A stretch of 19,610 nucleotides of DNA from Candidatus Parcubacteria bacterium (GTDB lineage Bacteria > Patescibacteriota > Minisyncoccia > Phycocordibacterales > GCA-2747955). Numbering within the stretch: position 1 is the stretch's first letter; every line of letters starts with the position of its first letter. The position numbers were made by a program, and so were the translations under genes. The notes beneath the pieces are model-generated. The model saw only the letters and a program-made list of their open reading frames with translations. It was not told where the DNA came from and did not search any database. Location: the NCBI GenBank assembly GCA_027039745.1, contig JALUMP010000130.1, positions 1 to 19,610 on the forward strand. The letters run 5' to 3'. Positions 5,254 to 13,391 of the stretch are shown piece after piece.

Positions 5254-8079
5254 CTATCCTAATAAATCCAATAACTCATCTTCTTTATTTTCTTTGTCTT
5301 TATCCACCTCTTCTTTACTTTTTTTACCCATTTTTTTCAAAATAGACAATGCTTCATCAATAGAAACATCATTATCTTCTGCATATCCTATAACAGAAGC
5401 TGCTACTGTTTCATTATCCAAATTATAATATTCATTAACATCTTTAATATAACCTCTTTCTTCACCATTCGTTGTGAAAGCCCAGTGCAAAGTTCTACTT
5501 GAAATTAACATACCAACAGCAGTAGAATTTGAACCTGCTTTAATCATAACCTCTGAAAATACCCCAGGCTTCGTTTTTACTGATGACATTATATTAAAAG
5601 TAAAATCATCTAAATTTATTTTTTTATCACTTCTCTGTTTCTCTAATTCATCTGGATCTGGTGCAAGGAAAAATTTCCAATAAGCATTTCTAAACATAAT
5701 TTCAGTTGATGAATTCTTAAAATAATCTTCTAATGATTGAGTGATAGTCCCAATTGAACCAGCAAACTTTCTAGCTTTCCTATACAGACCTTCAATAAAA
5801 GTAGCTACAATAGGATGTTCCATTAAAGACCAAGCTTCGTCAATTGCAAGTATTTTTTTCTTTCTTAAATCATCAAAATAAAATTCATTTTCAATGGAAA
5901 AAGCCAGGGTCATCAAAGCAACATTTCTAAAATTACCTTTTGTTTCTAATTCTTTCATTTCTAATACAACAAAATCATTATCTGAAAAATTTATATTTTT
6001 TCTTCCATTTAAATAGGAGAAGTATTCTCCTCCCTCTACACCATATGGTTTCAGTGCTATAATTACATCTCTTAATTTTTTATCAACATCAAAGTTTTCT
6101 CTACTACCATCCAAACCTCTTTTTTGTCTTTCATATTCCAAATTCAAAGCTATCAACACTTCTTTCATTCCCGCTTCATACCCTTCCATTTCAAAAGCTT
6201 TTTTTATAGCATCCGAAACATATGAAGAAATAACTGCTCTATCCAAGTCATCTTGTGCAGTTGATGACAGGTTTGATATTTTATTTAAATCTTGTTTCGC
6301 CATCATACCAATAATAGGAATTATAGACTCAATAGATTCTTCTGTTATATCACCATTGTCATCTGTCGATATATCAGTGAAAAAATTAAAACAAGCATTA
6401 GATTTTTCGTCAAATCTTATATACCTTCCTCCAACTAATTCGCATAAAGACAAATAAGATTCTCCTGAATCGAAAATTCTAATTTTTGTTCCTACCATTA
6501 AATAATTTAAGAAAAAATATGCCATAAAATATGATTTTCCTGAACCTGTTGGTGCAATAGTAACAAAGTTTTTATTTGTTGCTGCTTTATTAAAAATATC
6601 CAACCCTTGAAGCTGTCCATTTCTTCCTACTAATTGTACAACATTCTGTCCAAAACCACGAGCATCTGTCATTAACGGAGTAATAGAAGTATTATTTGAT
6701 CTAAACAATGTATTAAATCTCTGAGACCATTTTTCAAACTCTTGATCATATTGAAGAGGAAGAGAATATAACAAAACTGGTAATTGAATCAGTTCTTCTT
6801 CTTGGAGAATCCAATTCTTCTTTAAAAATTCTTTTTTTACATTTCCTACATACCTATCTAGTTGTTTTTCATCTTTTGAAAATAAGCATAAACTCCACAT
6901 TGCCTTAAATGGAATTTCTCCTTCAGTGGTGCTTAATGCAATAATATTTTTTGCTTCTATTGCTCTTTCTTTTAACTCAGGCATAAATTTTGCAGCACCA
7001 GCAGCATTTGATAACTGAAATGTGTTCCATTTTGCATCTTCTTCTAGCTTTTCGACAAGTTTGTCTCTATCTCCTATACTAATTGTTAATGATGCTAAAA
7101 AGGGGATAGGTATTAAGGTTTGAGGTCTTGATTTATAGTAATCCATCATTAAATCAGACATTCCCCATATAGACATTGTTTCTGGAAACATTTTTGTTGT
7201 TAATACACTGCTGTACCATTCTGGATTTATTACCGTTTCATCTGACTCTTTCATTTTTGCACCGAAAAATTTATTAGCCCAATTTTTTACTTTTGTAGTA
7301 AAAGTTTTAGGAACTTCAACCTGTGTCTTTAGTTCTATCCTAGTTCCATCATCTCTCGTTAATTTTCCAAAAACAATTTTACCTCTATTCGATAATTCAA
7401 TTGCTGAATTAATATCTGAAATTTGAGAACTAATTTCCGTTATTGTGTCCATTGGCGGATCCCACATAGGAAAAGATGGATTTAATATTTCTCTCATTAG
7501 CTTTACATAGTCTTTTTGATTGAAAATAGTTGGTTGAAAATCAGATATACCTGCCTTTGCTTGAGCAAAAATAGAATCAAGTTCACCGTCTGAATAATCG
7601 AAACCTTTTTCATCAACTCTTGGTATCATAATTGATACTATATTGTAAAAATCTCTTAAGTAAAAGTCTAATCCATCTTTGTAAAAAAGGGTTTTGTTTG
7701 AAAATTTCTTCAACCATGCTGAATTACTACTTGCCATTATTTTTAAAAACTCGGGGTTATCCACATTTGCTTTTTTGAAAATATTTTTTTGATCCATGTG
7801 TAACTTCTCATACTCTTTCATTTTTGAAGAGATATTCCTTGAAGCATATGTTATAAATTGAATCACTGAATCCTTTGGTAAATTAAGACTTAAAAATGCA
7901 GATAATTTAGATTCTGTTTCTTTTCCTAAATAAGGTGAAGGATATATTCTAAACAACATAGCATAATAACCATTTGCAGTTTCATAAACCCCTCTATCCA
8001 CATCATAACTTCTAGCATGAATGAATTGATTAAGACCTTCTCTCTCTAAGATTAAAGCCATTTCTTCTTTTGTTATCAT
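5254..8079 (-). CDS. traC: TraC / VirB4-type conjugation ATPase
   Basis: This is the large cytoplasmic ATPase that powers pilus assembly and secretion in F-type type IV systems. At 941 residues it is a little longer than F TraC (about 875). The Walker A motif is APTGSGKS at 509-516 and Walker B is ILAIDEAW with Asp747-Glu748; the segment between carries RIFDSGESYLSLC, typical of TraC/VirB4, and ITQSLEDYF follows Walker B. The N-terminal half is the TraC_F-type domain, and the C-terminus ends in an acidic/lysine-rich tail. No membrane helix is seen. The start has AAAAAAGG 6 bases upstream and is preceded by an extended -10 promoter at 8151-8159, so traC and the two following genes may be transcribed separately from traL-V as well as by read-through. 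Confidence 0.95.
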   Translation of the reverse strand: MITKEEMALILEREGLNQFIHARSYDVDRGVYETANGYYAMLFRIYPSPYLGKETESKLSAFLSLNLPKDSVIQFITYASRNISSKMKEYEKLHMDQKNIFKKANVDNPEFLKIMASSNSAWLKKFSNKTLFYKDGLDFYLRDFYNIVSIMIPRVDEKGFDYSDGELDSIFAQAKAGISDFQPTIFNQKDYVKLMREILNPSFPMWDPPMDTITEISSQISDINSAIELSNRGKIVFGKLTRDDGTRIELKTQVEVPKTFTTKVKNWANKFFGAKMKESDETVINPEWYSSVLTTKMFPETMSIWGMSDLMMDYYKSRPQTLIPIPFLASLTISIGDRDKLVEKLEEDAKWNTFQLSNAAGAAKFMPELKERAIEAKNIIALSTTEGEIPFKAMWSLCLFSKDEKQLDRYVGNVKKEFLKKNWILQEEELIQLPVLLYSLPLQYDQEFEKWSQRFNTLFRSNNTSITPLMTDARGFGQNVVQLVGRNGQLQGLDIFNKAATNKNFVTIAPTGSGKSYFMAYFFLNYLMVGTKIRIFDSGESYLSLCELVGGRYIRFDEKSNACFNFFTDISTDDNGDITEESIESIIPIIGMMAKQDLNKISNLSSTAQDDLDRAVISSYVSDAIKKAFEMEGYEAGMKEVLIALNLEYERQKRGLDGSRENFDVDKKLRDVIIALKPYGVEGGEYFSYLNGRKNINFSDNDFVVLEMKELETKGNFRNVALMTLAFSIENEFYFDDLRKKKILAIDEAWSLMEHPIVATFIEGLYRKARKFAGSIGTITQSLEDYFKNSSTEIMFRNAYWKFFLAPDPDELEKQRSDKKINLDDFTFNIMSSVKTKPGVFSEVMIKAGSNSTAVGMLISSRTLHWAFTTNGEERGYIKDVNEYYNLDNETVAASVIGYAEDNDVSIDEALSILKKMGKKSKEEVDKDKENKEDELLDLLG

Positions 8080-8150
8080 TTTTTACCTTTTTTATTTTTC
8101 AACTTTTAATTTTTTTATTTTTTTATTTAATTAATAAATACTATTCTACA

Positions 8151-8159
8151 AGTATACCA
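8151..8159 (-). promoter_or_regulatory. Extended -10 promoter ahead of traC
   Basis: On the minus strand the bases read TGGTATACT, a TGn plus -10 box one base off TATAAT. A start about 7 bases downstream would give a leader of roughly 65 bases, very T/A-rich, before traC. Inverted repeats at 8178-8204 lie just upstream, near -47. Confidence 0.5.
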
Positions 8160-8171
8160 TGTTTTTAGTTC

Positions 8172-8243
8172 TAATAAATCATATTATTTATTAAAAAATA
8201 TGATAATTATTGAAATAAATCTTTTTATTAAAATGATTTATTA
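8172..8243. repeat. Nested inverted repeats upstream of traC
   Basis: Two inverted pairs occur in the 242-bp gap between traC and the SH3 gene. ATCATATT (8178-8185) pairs with AATATGAT (8197-8204) across 11 bases, and TAATAAATCAT (8172-8182) pairs with ATGATTTATTA (8233-8243). They sit immediately upstream of the putative traC promoter, where a regulator would bind. The DNA is so AT-rich that some of this pairing may be chance. I see no gene in this gap. Confidence 0.35.
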
Positions 8244-8266
8244 TTCATAATGTGAAATCTTGTTTC

Positions 8267-8325
8267 ATAAAAGATATGATATTATTTCATGTAATGGCAA
8301 TGGAATAATATCTAACATCTTTTAT
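8267..8325 (-). repeat. Long imperfect hairpin over the 3' end of the SH3 gene
   Basis: ATAAAAGAT (8267-8275) pairs with ATCTTTTAT (8317-8325), and after a small internal loop ATATTATTTC (8279-8288) pairs with GGAATAATAT (8302-8311, one G-U). The total is about 19 base pairs with a 13-base loop. The hairpin covers the stop codon of the SH3-domain gene. On the minus strand no T-run follows, so it is not a classic intrinsic terminator; an RNA stability element or a partial block to read-through into traC is possible. Confidence 0.45.
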
Positions 8326-8783
8326 TTATCTTCAGTTATATATCTCCCTGATACCCAACCTGAACCTTTATCAGACATCACTGAAAACCAACCATGCTTT
8401 TCCATACTTAACACTTTGACTGTTTCACCTTTATTTAAGTAACCTCTAATTTTGGTGTCAATAGAAGGTCCTTTTCTTAAGTGTAATACCCAACAATGAA
8501 AAACTTTTCCGTTTATAAATGTAGGTTTTGTTTTTTTCTGAACAACAATTTTTTCTATTTTTTTGTTTTTCATAATTAACAATTTGTTTTGAATTTTCTG
8601 AATTTTCATCGAATTTTCATCTACTTTATTTGATACATTCTTTAAACTTTCAACAGATGCTTTATCTAAAATCAGTTTTGAAATTGCTTCCTTTAAATCT
8701 TTTTCTGTTGTTATAGTTTGGGATGCTTGTAAAGAAGACACTCCTAAACAAAACAATGCTATTAATAATAATTTTTTTTTCAT
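8322..8783 (-). CDS. Secreted coiled-coil protein with C-terminal SH3b domain
   Basis: This periplasmic protein of 153 residues has a Sec signal peptide (KKK, hydrophobic core, likely cut after LQA at about 20), a helical coiled-coil middle (about 27-80) and a bacterial SH3 domain at about 95-150 (LRKGPS...GYLNKGE.VKVL...GWFSV...GWVSGRYI). SH3b domains typically bind peptidoglycan or other wall components, so the likely job is to anchor or stabilise the secretion channel in the wall; this is inferred. The frame can start at a TTG two codons earlier, but the ATG at 8781-8783 is 7 bases from the AAAAAGGA site and is preferred. It lies 13 bases after the coiled-coil gene in the tra operon. I know of no standard tra name for it. 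Confidence 0.8.
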   Translation of the reverse strand: MKKKLLLIALFCLGVSSLQASQTITTEKDLKEAISKLILDKASVESLKNVSNKVDENSMKIQKIQNKLLIMKNKKIEKIVVQKKTKPTFINGKVFHCWVLHLRKGPSIDTKIRGYLNKGETVKVLSMEKHGWFSVMSDKGSGWVSGRYITEDK

Positions 8784-8790
8784 TTTCAAA

Positions 8791-8798
8791 TCCTTTTT
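8791..8798 (-). promoter_or_regulatory. Ribosome binding site fixing the SH3 gene start
   Basis: AAAAAGGA on the minus strand is 7 bases from the ATG at 8783 but only 1 base from the in-frame TTG at 8789, which rules the TTG out as the main start. Confidence 0.6.
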
Positions 8799-9309
8799 AT
8801 TTAGAATTAATGTAGTTTAAAATTCTTTTTTCCACTTCTGGATCAATTTCATCATTTTTCTTATTAAGTGTATTTTTAGTTTTCAGTGTTTTTTCAAGAA
8901 TATTCAATCTTTTTGTTAAGTCAGTAATTTTTTTAGAATCTTGCTGTTCTTTCACATTTTTAATGTTAGCATTCACTAATGACATTTGTTCTTGAATAAC
9001 TTTGAATCTCATATCAACATTTTTTTTGTTTGATAACAATGAAATCTGATTTTTCAAAAAAACAATCTCTTTCTCTGCTTTCGCCAATTTCCCTTTTAAT
9101 ATTTCTGTACCTTTTAATCCAATTGCAAGCTTACCCTCATCATTTTTCAATACTGAAACTTTTTCTTTTAAATAAACATTAGAAGCTTTTAATGCTAAGA
9201 TGTCACCTGTCATTTTTGCCATAACTTTAGATAGCATTGCCGTGTTTGCTCCAAAGCTTTGAGTTGCTAATACTAATATTGCGGAAGTTGCTAATACTAT
9301 TTTTTTCAT
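8797..9309 (-). CDS. Secreted coiled-coil protein between traV and traC
   Basis: The product has 170 residues: a Sec signal peptide (MKKIVLATSAILVLATQSFG, probably cut near residue 20), then a long amphipathic, Lys/Glu-rich helix region (about 35-150) with heptad-like Leu/Ile/Val spacing, and a short C-terminal helix. No enzymatic motif or cysteine is visible. In SXT-type operons traA (pilin) follows traV, but this protein has no second hydrophobic segment and does not look like a pilin. A VirB5-like minor tip or periplasmic spacer is one possibility by position and shape only. The ATG has AAAAGGA 6 bases upstream and starts 1 base after the traV stop codon. It appears to pair with the following SH3 protein, which has a similar signal and coiled coil. 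Confidence 0.72.
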   Translation of the reverse strand: MKKIVLATSAILVLATQSFGANTAMLSKVMAKMTGDILALKASNVYLKEKVSVLKNDEGKLAIGLKGTEILKGKLAKAEKEIVFLKNQISLLSNKKNVDMRFKVIQEQMSLVNANIKNVKEQQDSKKITDLTKRLNILEKTLKTKNTLNKKNDEIDPEVEKRILNYINSK

Positions 9310-9310
9310 T

Positions 9311-10042
9311 TTATAATCCTTTTAAATATTTTTTTAATTTTTTGTCTGCGATAGGTGTTTCTGAAACATTATCTAAGTATGTCTTTAATTTAATGTCATC
9401 TTTAATATCTCCTTTATTATGGGATTCGAGAACAATACCTTTAGAAATATAAGATGGTATCATTTTAACTTTTCTTATATTTCTTGGTGTTTTCTCACCT
9501 ACTGCCCAAGATGGTTTTTTAGTCACTATCATAATGTTATGTTCTACGGCTAAGTTTCCATTTGGATCCTCATATGTATTAATCCAAGCTTCTCTAATCA
9601 CCTCTTGGTTTCTTATCATTGTAGAATTGTGCCCTGCTCCAAATAGAAATGAGTTTCTTGGTTCCAAGTTCGTAAATTTCAATGAAGATAAAGGAACATC
9701 TGATGTTCCCCCGTCCCCATCTTCTTTTACTGCCACTTTCTCGCCATTGGCTAATGTTTTTACTTTAACTATATTTCCTAGTTCTCCATTTTTTATTTCT
9801 TGTATAGTTCCATCTTTATGAATAAAATATGATTGATCAGTACCTTTTCCTAGCCCATCTATTTTATCTTCTGCTTTGTATATACTTCGAGGAGAACCAC
9901 AAACACCAGCAGTACCTGATGCAAGTTCACAGTCTGATTTATCTTTACCTGGTGTTAGAATATTTCTTGTTGAACATCCTGCAAAACTAAATGCCGAAAG
10001 TAAAAATATTGATAATATATAAATAGCTTTTGTTTTTTTCAT
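9311..10042 (-). CDS. traV: TraV-like outer-membrane core lipoprotein (VirB7 equivalent)
   Basis: The start is a lipoprotein signal: a hydrophobic core then FAGC, whose Cys (residue 23 from the chosen Met) would be lipidated and anchored in the outer membrane. Further Cys residues follow (SDCELASGTAGVCGSPRSIY), as in TraV proteins, and the C-terminal REAWINTYEDPNGNL...VTKKPSWAVGE matches the WI.pY.D..G......V..p.W block of F/SXT TraV. TraV joins TraK and TraB in the core complex. At about 243 residues it is longer than F TraV (171), with an extra middle region (about 70-120). An ATG at 10046-10048 overlaps the traB stop as ATGA, but the AAAAGGA site is only 2 bases from it and 8 bases from the ATG at 10040-10042, so I chose the latter. 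Confidence 0.88.
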   Translation of the reverse strand: MKKTKAIYILSIFLLSAFSFAGCSTRNILTPGKDKSDCELASGTAGVCGSPRSIYKAEDKIDGLGKGTDQSYFIHKDGTIQEIKNGELGNIVKVKTLANGEKVAVKEDGDGGTSDVPLSSLKFTNLEPRNSFLFGAGHNSTMIRNQEVIREAWINTYEDPNGNLAVEHNIMIVTKKPSWAVGEKTPRNIRKVKMIPSYISKGIVLESHNKGDIKDDIKLKTYLDNVSETPIADKKLKKYLKGL

Positions 10043-10044
10043 AA

Positions 10045-11535
10045 TCATTGTCCTTTTGTTTGTTTATTATACTCTATTATTAGATCATTTATATTAATAG
10101 AGTTGAATTTTTTAACACTATATAAAGTACCACCTTCAATAAGCACAGAACAATGTACTCCTGCTTTTGCTTCTATCATTGGTAATGTTTTTTCTGCTAA
10201 TTTTATATAAAAATCAGCAAGTTTATTAAATGCGTTTCCAGTTCCTGTTGCCGCACCTTGTACTGCCCCGCCTGTTATTACATTTGTAGCACTACCAGTT
10301 GTGTTAGATGGAGTTGCGGCACTTACGAAAGCACTAGACAATGATTGCAATAATCCCGCCAAAATAAATCTTGAAATATACTGTCCACTTTTATGTATCA
10401 GTTCTCCTTGTAAGCCAGGTTTTCCTGATCTTCCAATAACCCATCCTTTTATAGCCCCTCGTATTTTATGTTTGCCATCAGCCAAAATACATTCTATAGT
10501 GCTTAATCTTATATCAACCGTGTTACTAGATGGATTTCCAATGGCTCCTCCTAATACAAAGCATTTATCTACAGATTCTGTAAATCCATTTGCCACTATC
10601 ATATCTCCATTTACTTCCAACAACACAGGAATTGATGCTTGACTCGCAGATTCTCCAAAAAGAGGTGCATAAGCACCTGTTAAATTTATTGCATCAAAGA
10701 AACCCAAGCCTAACTCATATTTTTTTGTTGGTTTTATTTCTGGTTCTTTATCTTTTGTTTTAAGTGGATATTGTTTTTCTATATCTGTGTTTATTTCATC
10801 ATCTACAAAAAACGATAATTTATCACTTTTTACCTTGGTTTTTAAGACTTTATCTTTTTGTGGCAAAATGTTAGTTTCATTTATAATTTTCGGAAGTAAT
10901 ATTTTCCCACTGTCATTACTATTACTACTGTCAGAACTTTCTGATTTTTGTCCTTTTTCTGATCCTTCATTTGTTACTAATGGAGGTAAAAACGGTTTAC
11001 TACTATCACTACTCATTATTCTATTTTGCTTTGTAAAACTTTGTCTTTTTAACTCTTTTAGCTCTAACTTTGCTTTTGAAAATCTATCTTTATCTCTTCT
11101 TTCCACATCGTTAATCTTTGCATCAATTTTTTTAATACGATTTTCTATTGTAGATTGAGACACTTGAATTAAATTTTTAATTTGTTCCAATTTTTTATTT
11201 GTTCGAGCTTCCCTTCGTTGAGCATCTTCTTTAAAAGATTTTTCTGTAGCATTTATTCCTTGCTTCAAAACAAGCTGATTTGCTTTAAGTCTCCTTTCAA
11301 CAGATGAAGCCCAAGACTCTTTTATTTCTTGTTTGTTGACTACTGCTATTTGCTCAGGATTTTCTTTTTTTTCTTTTACTGATTTCTGAAATGCTGCCTT
11401 ATTTTTTGAATAAACAGAGAAAAAAGAACCAAAAAGAATAAAAAAAATACCTATTCCGAGAAGAACTATTAAAAAGTTTTTTGTTTTTTTATGTTGTGTA
11501 TTTATTGTTTCTGATTTTATTGTTTTTTTCAACAT
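10045..11535 (-). CDS. traB: TraB / VirB10-type core channel protein
   Basis: TraB spans the periplasm from inner to outer membrane in F-type secretion systems. This 496-residue copy has a short cytoplasmic N-terminus, one inner-membrane helix (about 20-42), a long coiled coil (about 70-170), a Ser/Asp/Pro-rich linker (about 172-275) and the C-terminal VirB10-like barrel (about 275-496). Typical barrel landmarks are SIPVLLEVNG, Cys325 and Cys349, RGAIKGWVIGRSGKPGLQGE (359-378) and a Ser/Ala/Thr/Gly-rich antenna region (about 395-430). Length is close to F TraB (475). The ATG has AAAAGGA 7 bases upstream, within the end of traK. Gene order K-B-V is that of F and SXT. Confidence 0.95.
   Translation of the reverse strand: MLKKTIKSETINTQHKKTKNFLIVLLGIGIFFILFGSFFSVYSKNKAAFQKSVKEKKENPEQIAVVNKQEIKESWASSVERRLKANQLVLKQGINATEKSFKEDAQRREARTNKKLEQIKNLIQVSQSTIENRIKKIDAKINDVERRDKDRFSKAKLELKELKRQSFTKQNRIMSSDSSKPFLPPLVTNEGSEKGQKSESSDSSNSNDSGKILLPKIINETNILPQKDKVLKTKVKSDKLSFFVDDEINTDIEKQYPLKTKDKEPEIKPTKKYELGLGFFDAINLTGAYAPLFGESASQASIPVLLEVNGDMIVANGFTESVDKCFVLGGAIGNPSSNTVDIRLSTIECILADGKHKIRGAIKGWVIGRSGKPGLQGELIHKSGQYISRFILAGLLQSLSSAFVSAATPSNTTGSATNVITGGAVQGAATGTGNAFNKLADFYIKLAEKTLPMIEAKAGVHCSVLIEGGTLYSVKKFNSININDLIIEYNKQTKGQ
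10051..10057 (-). promoter_or_regulatory. Ribosome binding site deciding the traV start
   Basis: AAAAGGA on the minus strand lies within the last codons of traB. Its distance is 8 bases to the ATG at 10042 and 2 bases to the ATG at 10048, favouring the former. Confidence 0.55.
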
Positions 11536-11536
11536 C

Positions 11537-12265
11537 TTAATTTCCTTTTAGACTATTGACTGTGGCTTTATCTATTATTAGATACAAAGAGGATACACCA
11601 TTAGGATAAATAACTTTTGGTTGAACACTAGCAGCTATAATTCCTTTTTTTGCAAAATCTCTATTTTCAAAAACCAGAGGTGCCTTTGTTTTATTTGTAA
11701 TAACCCAAGAATCAACAATGTACTTAGAACCAATCCATCTGTACATTTTCGTCATTTTATATGTACCATCTGAACTATTCACAGAATAACTATCTTTTTC
11801 TAGCTTAAAACCAGGAAGTCTCATTTTTTTTGGATTCATATTATCTAATCTAGTAATAATATTTGACACATCTCTATCTACAAATTGTGTTTCCAACTTA
11901 AGCTTAGAAGGTTTTTCTTTTGAATAAGTTAAATCATCAACATTTATTCCTGCCGTTCCATTCGCATCTGTTTTAAAGTTAAGAGTATAAGAAGTTCCTT
12001 GCTCATTTGTTAAAATAATAATACCAGAAGAATCTTTTTGAGTAGGAATTATTACAATCCCTTTATCCAACAATGTAACTTGTGCTATATTCTTTTTTAA
12101 AAAAATCTTTTTAATTTTTTTTATAAAAAAATTGAATTGCACAACAGTAGGTTGAGAATTTGATATTTTAACATTCAAAGCCTCATCTTTTGTAATCTTT
12201 AATTTTTCAGCAAATAGCGATGTTACTAAAAACATTGTTATTATTAGTATTAAGCCTTTTTTCAT
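11537..12265 (-). CDS. traK: TraK-type secretin-like core protein (VirB9 equivalent)
   Basis: This is a periplasmic/outer-membrane protein of 242 residues with a cleavable signal (MKKGLILIITMFLVTSLFA, cut likely before Glu20). The body is predicted beta-rich. The C-terminal part has the TraK block MYRWIGSKYIVDSWVITNKT, a central FENRDF, and VYPNG-like VIYPNGVSSLYLIID, matching the Y.W.G..Y.v....vtN.t..pl pattern of F TraK. It assembles with TraV and TraB into the outer-membrane ring. Length equals F TraK (242). AAAAAAGGA stands 6 bases before the ATG; 75 bases separate it from traE, the largest gap between traL and traV. Confidence 0.92.
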   Translation of the reverse strand: MKKGLILIITMFLVTSLFAEKLKITKDEALNVKISNSQPTVVQFNFFIKKIKKIFLKKNIAQVTLLDKGIVIIPTQKDSSGIIILTNEQGTSYTLNFKTDANGTAGINVDDLTYSKEKPSKLKLETQFVDRDVSNIITRLDNMNPKKMRLPGFKLEKDSYSVNSSDGTYKMTKMYRWIGSKYIVDSWVITNKTKAPLVFENRDFAKKGIIAASVQPKVIYPNGVSSLYLIIDKATVNSLKGN

Positions 12266-12300
12266 TTTTTATCCTTTTTTAATTTAGTTTTTAGATCTTT

Positions 12301-12317
12301 ATTGAATTTGATTCAAT
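12301..12317. repeat. Short perfect palindrome between traE and traK
   Basis: ATTGAAT-TTG-ATTCAAT is a 7-bp perfect hairpin in the 75-base gap. No T-run follows on the minus strand, so it is not a terminator. It may tune traK translation or RNA decay; it may also be chance. Confidence 0.3.
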
Positions 12318-12340
12318 TACTTCACAAATTTCAATCTTTT

Positions 12341-13003
12341 TTATTTAAAATTTATGAATTTACTCGTATCTTTATGTACTTTACCTTGTTTACTACCTGT
12401 AGCATATGGATCTACATCTATATACCCTGCAAAACGCCCAAACATAATATTTCCATCTTTTACAACCATATCTATTTCATACACATATGGAATATCTTCC
12501 ATTATTTGATCTGTTCCAACCCATCTGTTCATTGTCCCAAAAGTTTTAACTGTTACATAGCCTTTCTTTCTAATGACTTTCGCTAATTTAAATGTAAATT
12601 TAGAAGTTATAAAATTACTCTTCACATTTTCTTCTAATTTATCAAAATCTGTTTTTAATAGAAAAAATCGATCAGGAACTGCAAATTGCATTAACCATTT
12701 TACTTTATCATCTATATTTTCAGTAGAATAACTTCCCCCTCTCACAGCAAGGGCTTCTGCCCACATTTCATAAGTTTGGTTTGATGCATCATTTAAACCG
12801 ACTTTAAATGTTTGACCAGAATAATCGCCAGGGGGGATAGTCACTTCTAAAACTTTTGTTTGTGAAGACATAGCAATTAATAAAATTGAAACAAGCAACA
12901 TAGCAGCTTGAACAATATTAACATAAATACTTATTTTTAATTCTCTTTTTCTGTTCATAAGTTCATCAAAATATAAACCTTTTGGGGTCGTTCTATCTTT
13001 CAT
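12341..13003 (-). CDS. traE: TraE-type inner-membrane protein (VirB8-like)
   Basis: The protein has 220 residues with a cytoplasmic N-terminal tail, one membrane helix (about 24-46: ISIYVNIVQAAMLLVSILLI) and a periplasmic domain. The N-terminal YFDELMNRKRELK before the helix, and the C-terminal WVGTDQIMEDIPYVYEI with GRFAGYIDVD, match the TraE family of F/SXT systems. TraE nucleates the inner-membrane complex in the VirB8 role. It is slightly longer than F TraE (188). The ATG has AAAGGA 6 bases upstream, and traL ends 10 bases before... on the transcribed side, as in all F-type operons. Confidence 0.92.
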   Translation of the reverse strand: MKDRTTPKGLYFDELMNRKRELKISIYVNIVQAAMLLVSILLIAMSSQTKVLEVTIPPGDYSGQTFKVGLNDASNQTYEMWAEALAVRGGSYSTENIDDKVKWLMQFAVPDRFFLLKTDFDKLEENVKSNFITSKFTFKLAKVIRKKGYVTVKTFGTMNRWVGTDQIMEDIPYVYEIDMVVKDGNIMFGRFAGYIDVDPYATGSKQGKVHKDTSKFINFK

Positions 13004-13013
13004 TTTTTATCCT

Positions 13014-13382
13014 TTAATTTATAAATATTTTAACAATTCCAGTAGGAATTATTTTTGCACCTTTTCTTATATCTTTTCTAAGTATAGCCAACTTTGGATT
13101 AGATAATATAGGATGATATAAACCAACTCTATATATATAATGATACATAAATCCATTTGGATTGTTTTTTTTGAATTTATGCACTAAGAAACCAGTCAAG
13201 ACCCAAAGGACTAAACCTAAAATAAGAACAATGGAACTTTCATAATTTTTTACAAATCCTATCAACACAACACTAACCATTGGTATTAATCCTACCATAG
13301 CTTCATCCATTTCAAATATACCTATCATTTTTGGTCTATCTACAAATTTAGGGAAGGGGACTTCTCTTGCTTTATTAACCAT
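13014..13382 (-). CDS. traL: TraL-type inner-membrane protein (VirB3-like)
   Basis: This 122-residue membrane protein begins with the TraL block VPFPKFVDRPKMIGIFEMDE, has two helices (about 27-43 and 50-68) and ends with YHYIYRVGLY and a basic tail. TraL is part of the pilus assembly platform and works next to TraE and TraC. F TraL is about 91 residues; this one has a longer C-terminus. It is followed directly by traE, the invariant L-E-K-B order. The ATG (13380-13382) is preceded by an AAGGA-type site. Confidence 0.9.
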   Translation of the reverse strand: MVNKAREVPFPKFVDRPKMIGIFEMDEAMVGLIPMVSVVLIGFVKNYESSIVLILGLVLWVLTGFLVHKFKKNNPNGFMYHYIYRVGLYHPILSNPKLAILRKDIRKGAKIIPTGIVKIFIN

Positions 13383-13391
13383 TTTCTATCC

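Noticed and set aside
8260..8442. Plus-strand frame of 60 codons across the hairpin
   Set aside because: It is antisense to the SH3 domain and has no ribosome site.
10301..10642. Plus-strand frame of 113 codons inside traB
   Set aside because: It is antisense to the conserved VirB10-like barrel.
10787..11158. Plus-strand frame of 123 codons, Ser/Leu/Phe-rich
   Set aside because: It mirrors the Glu/Lys/Asp-rich coiled coil and linker of TraB; composition is a complement artefact.
12301..12317. Palindrome between traE and traK as a terminator
   Set aside because: No T-run follows on the transcribed strand, and the operon must read through it.
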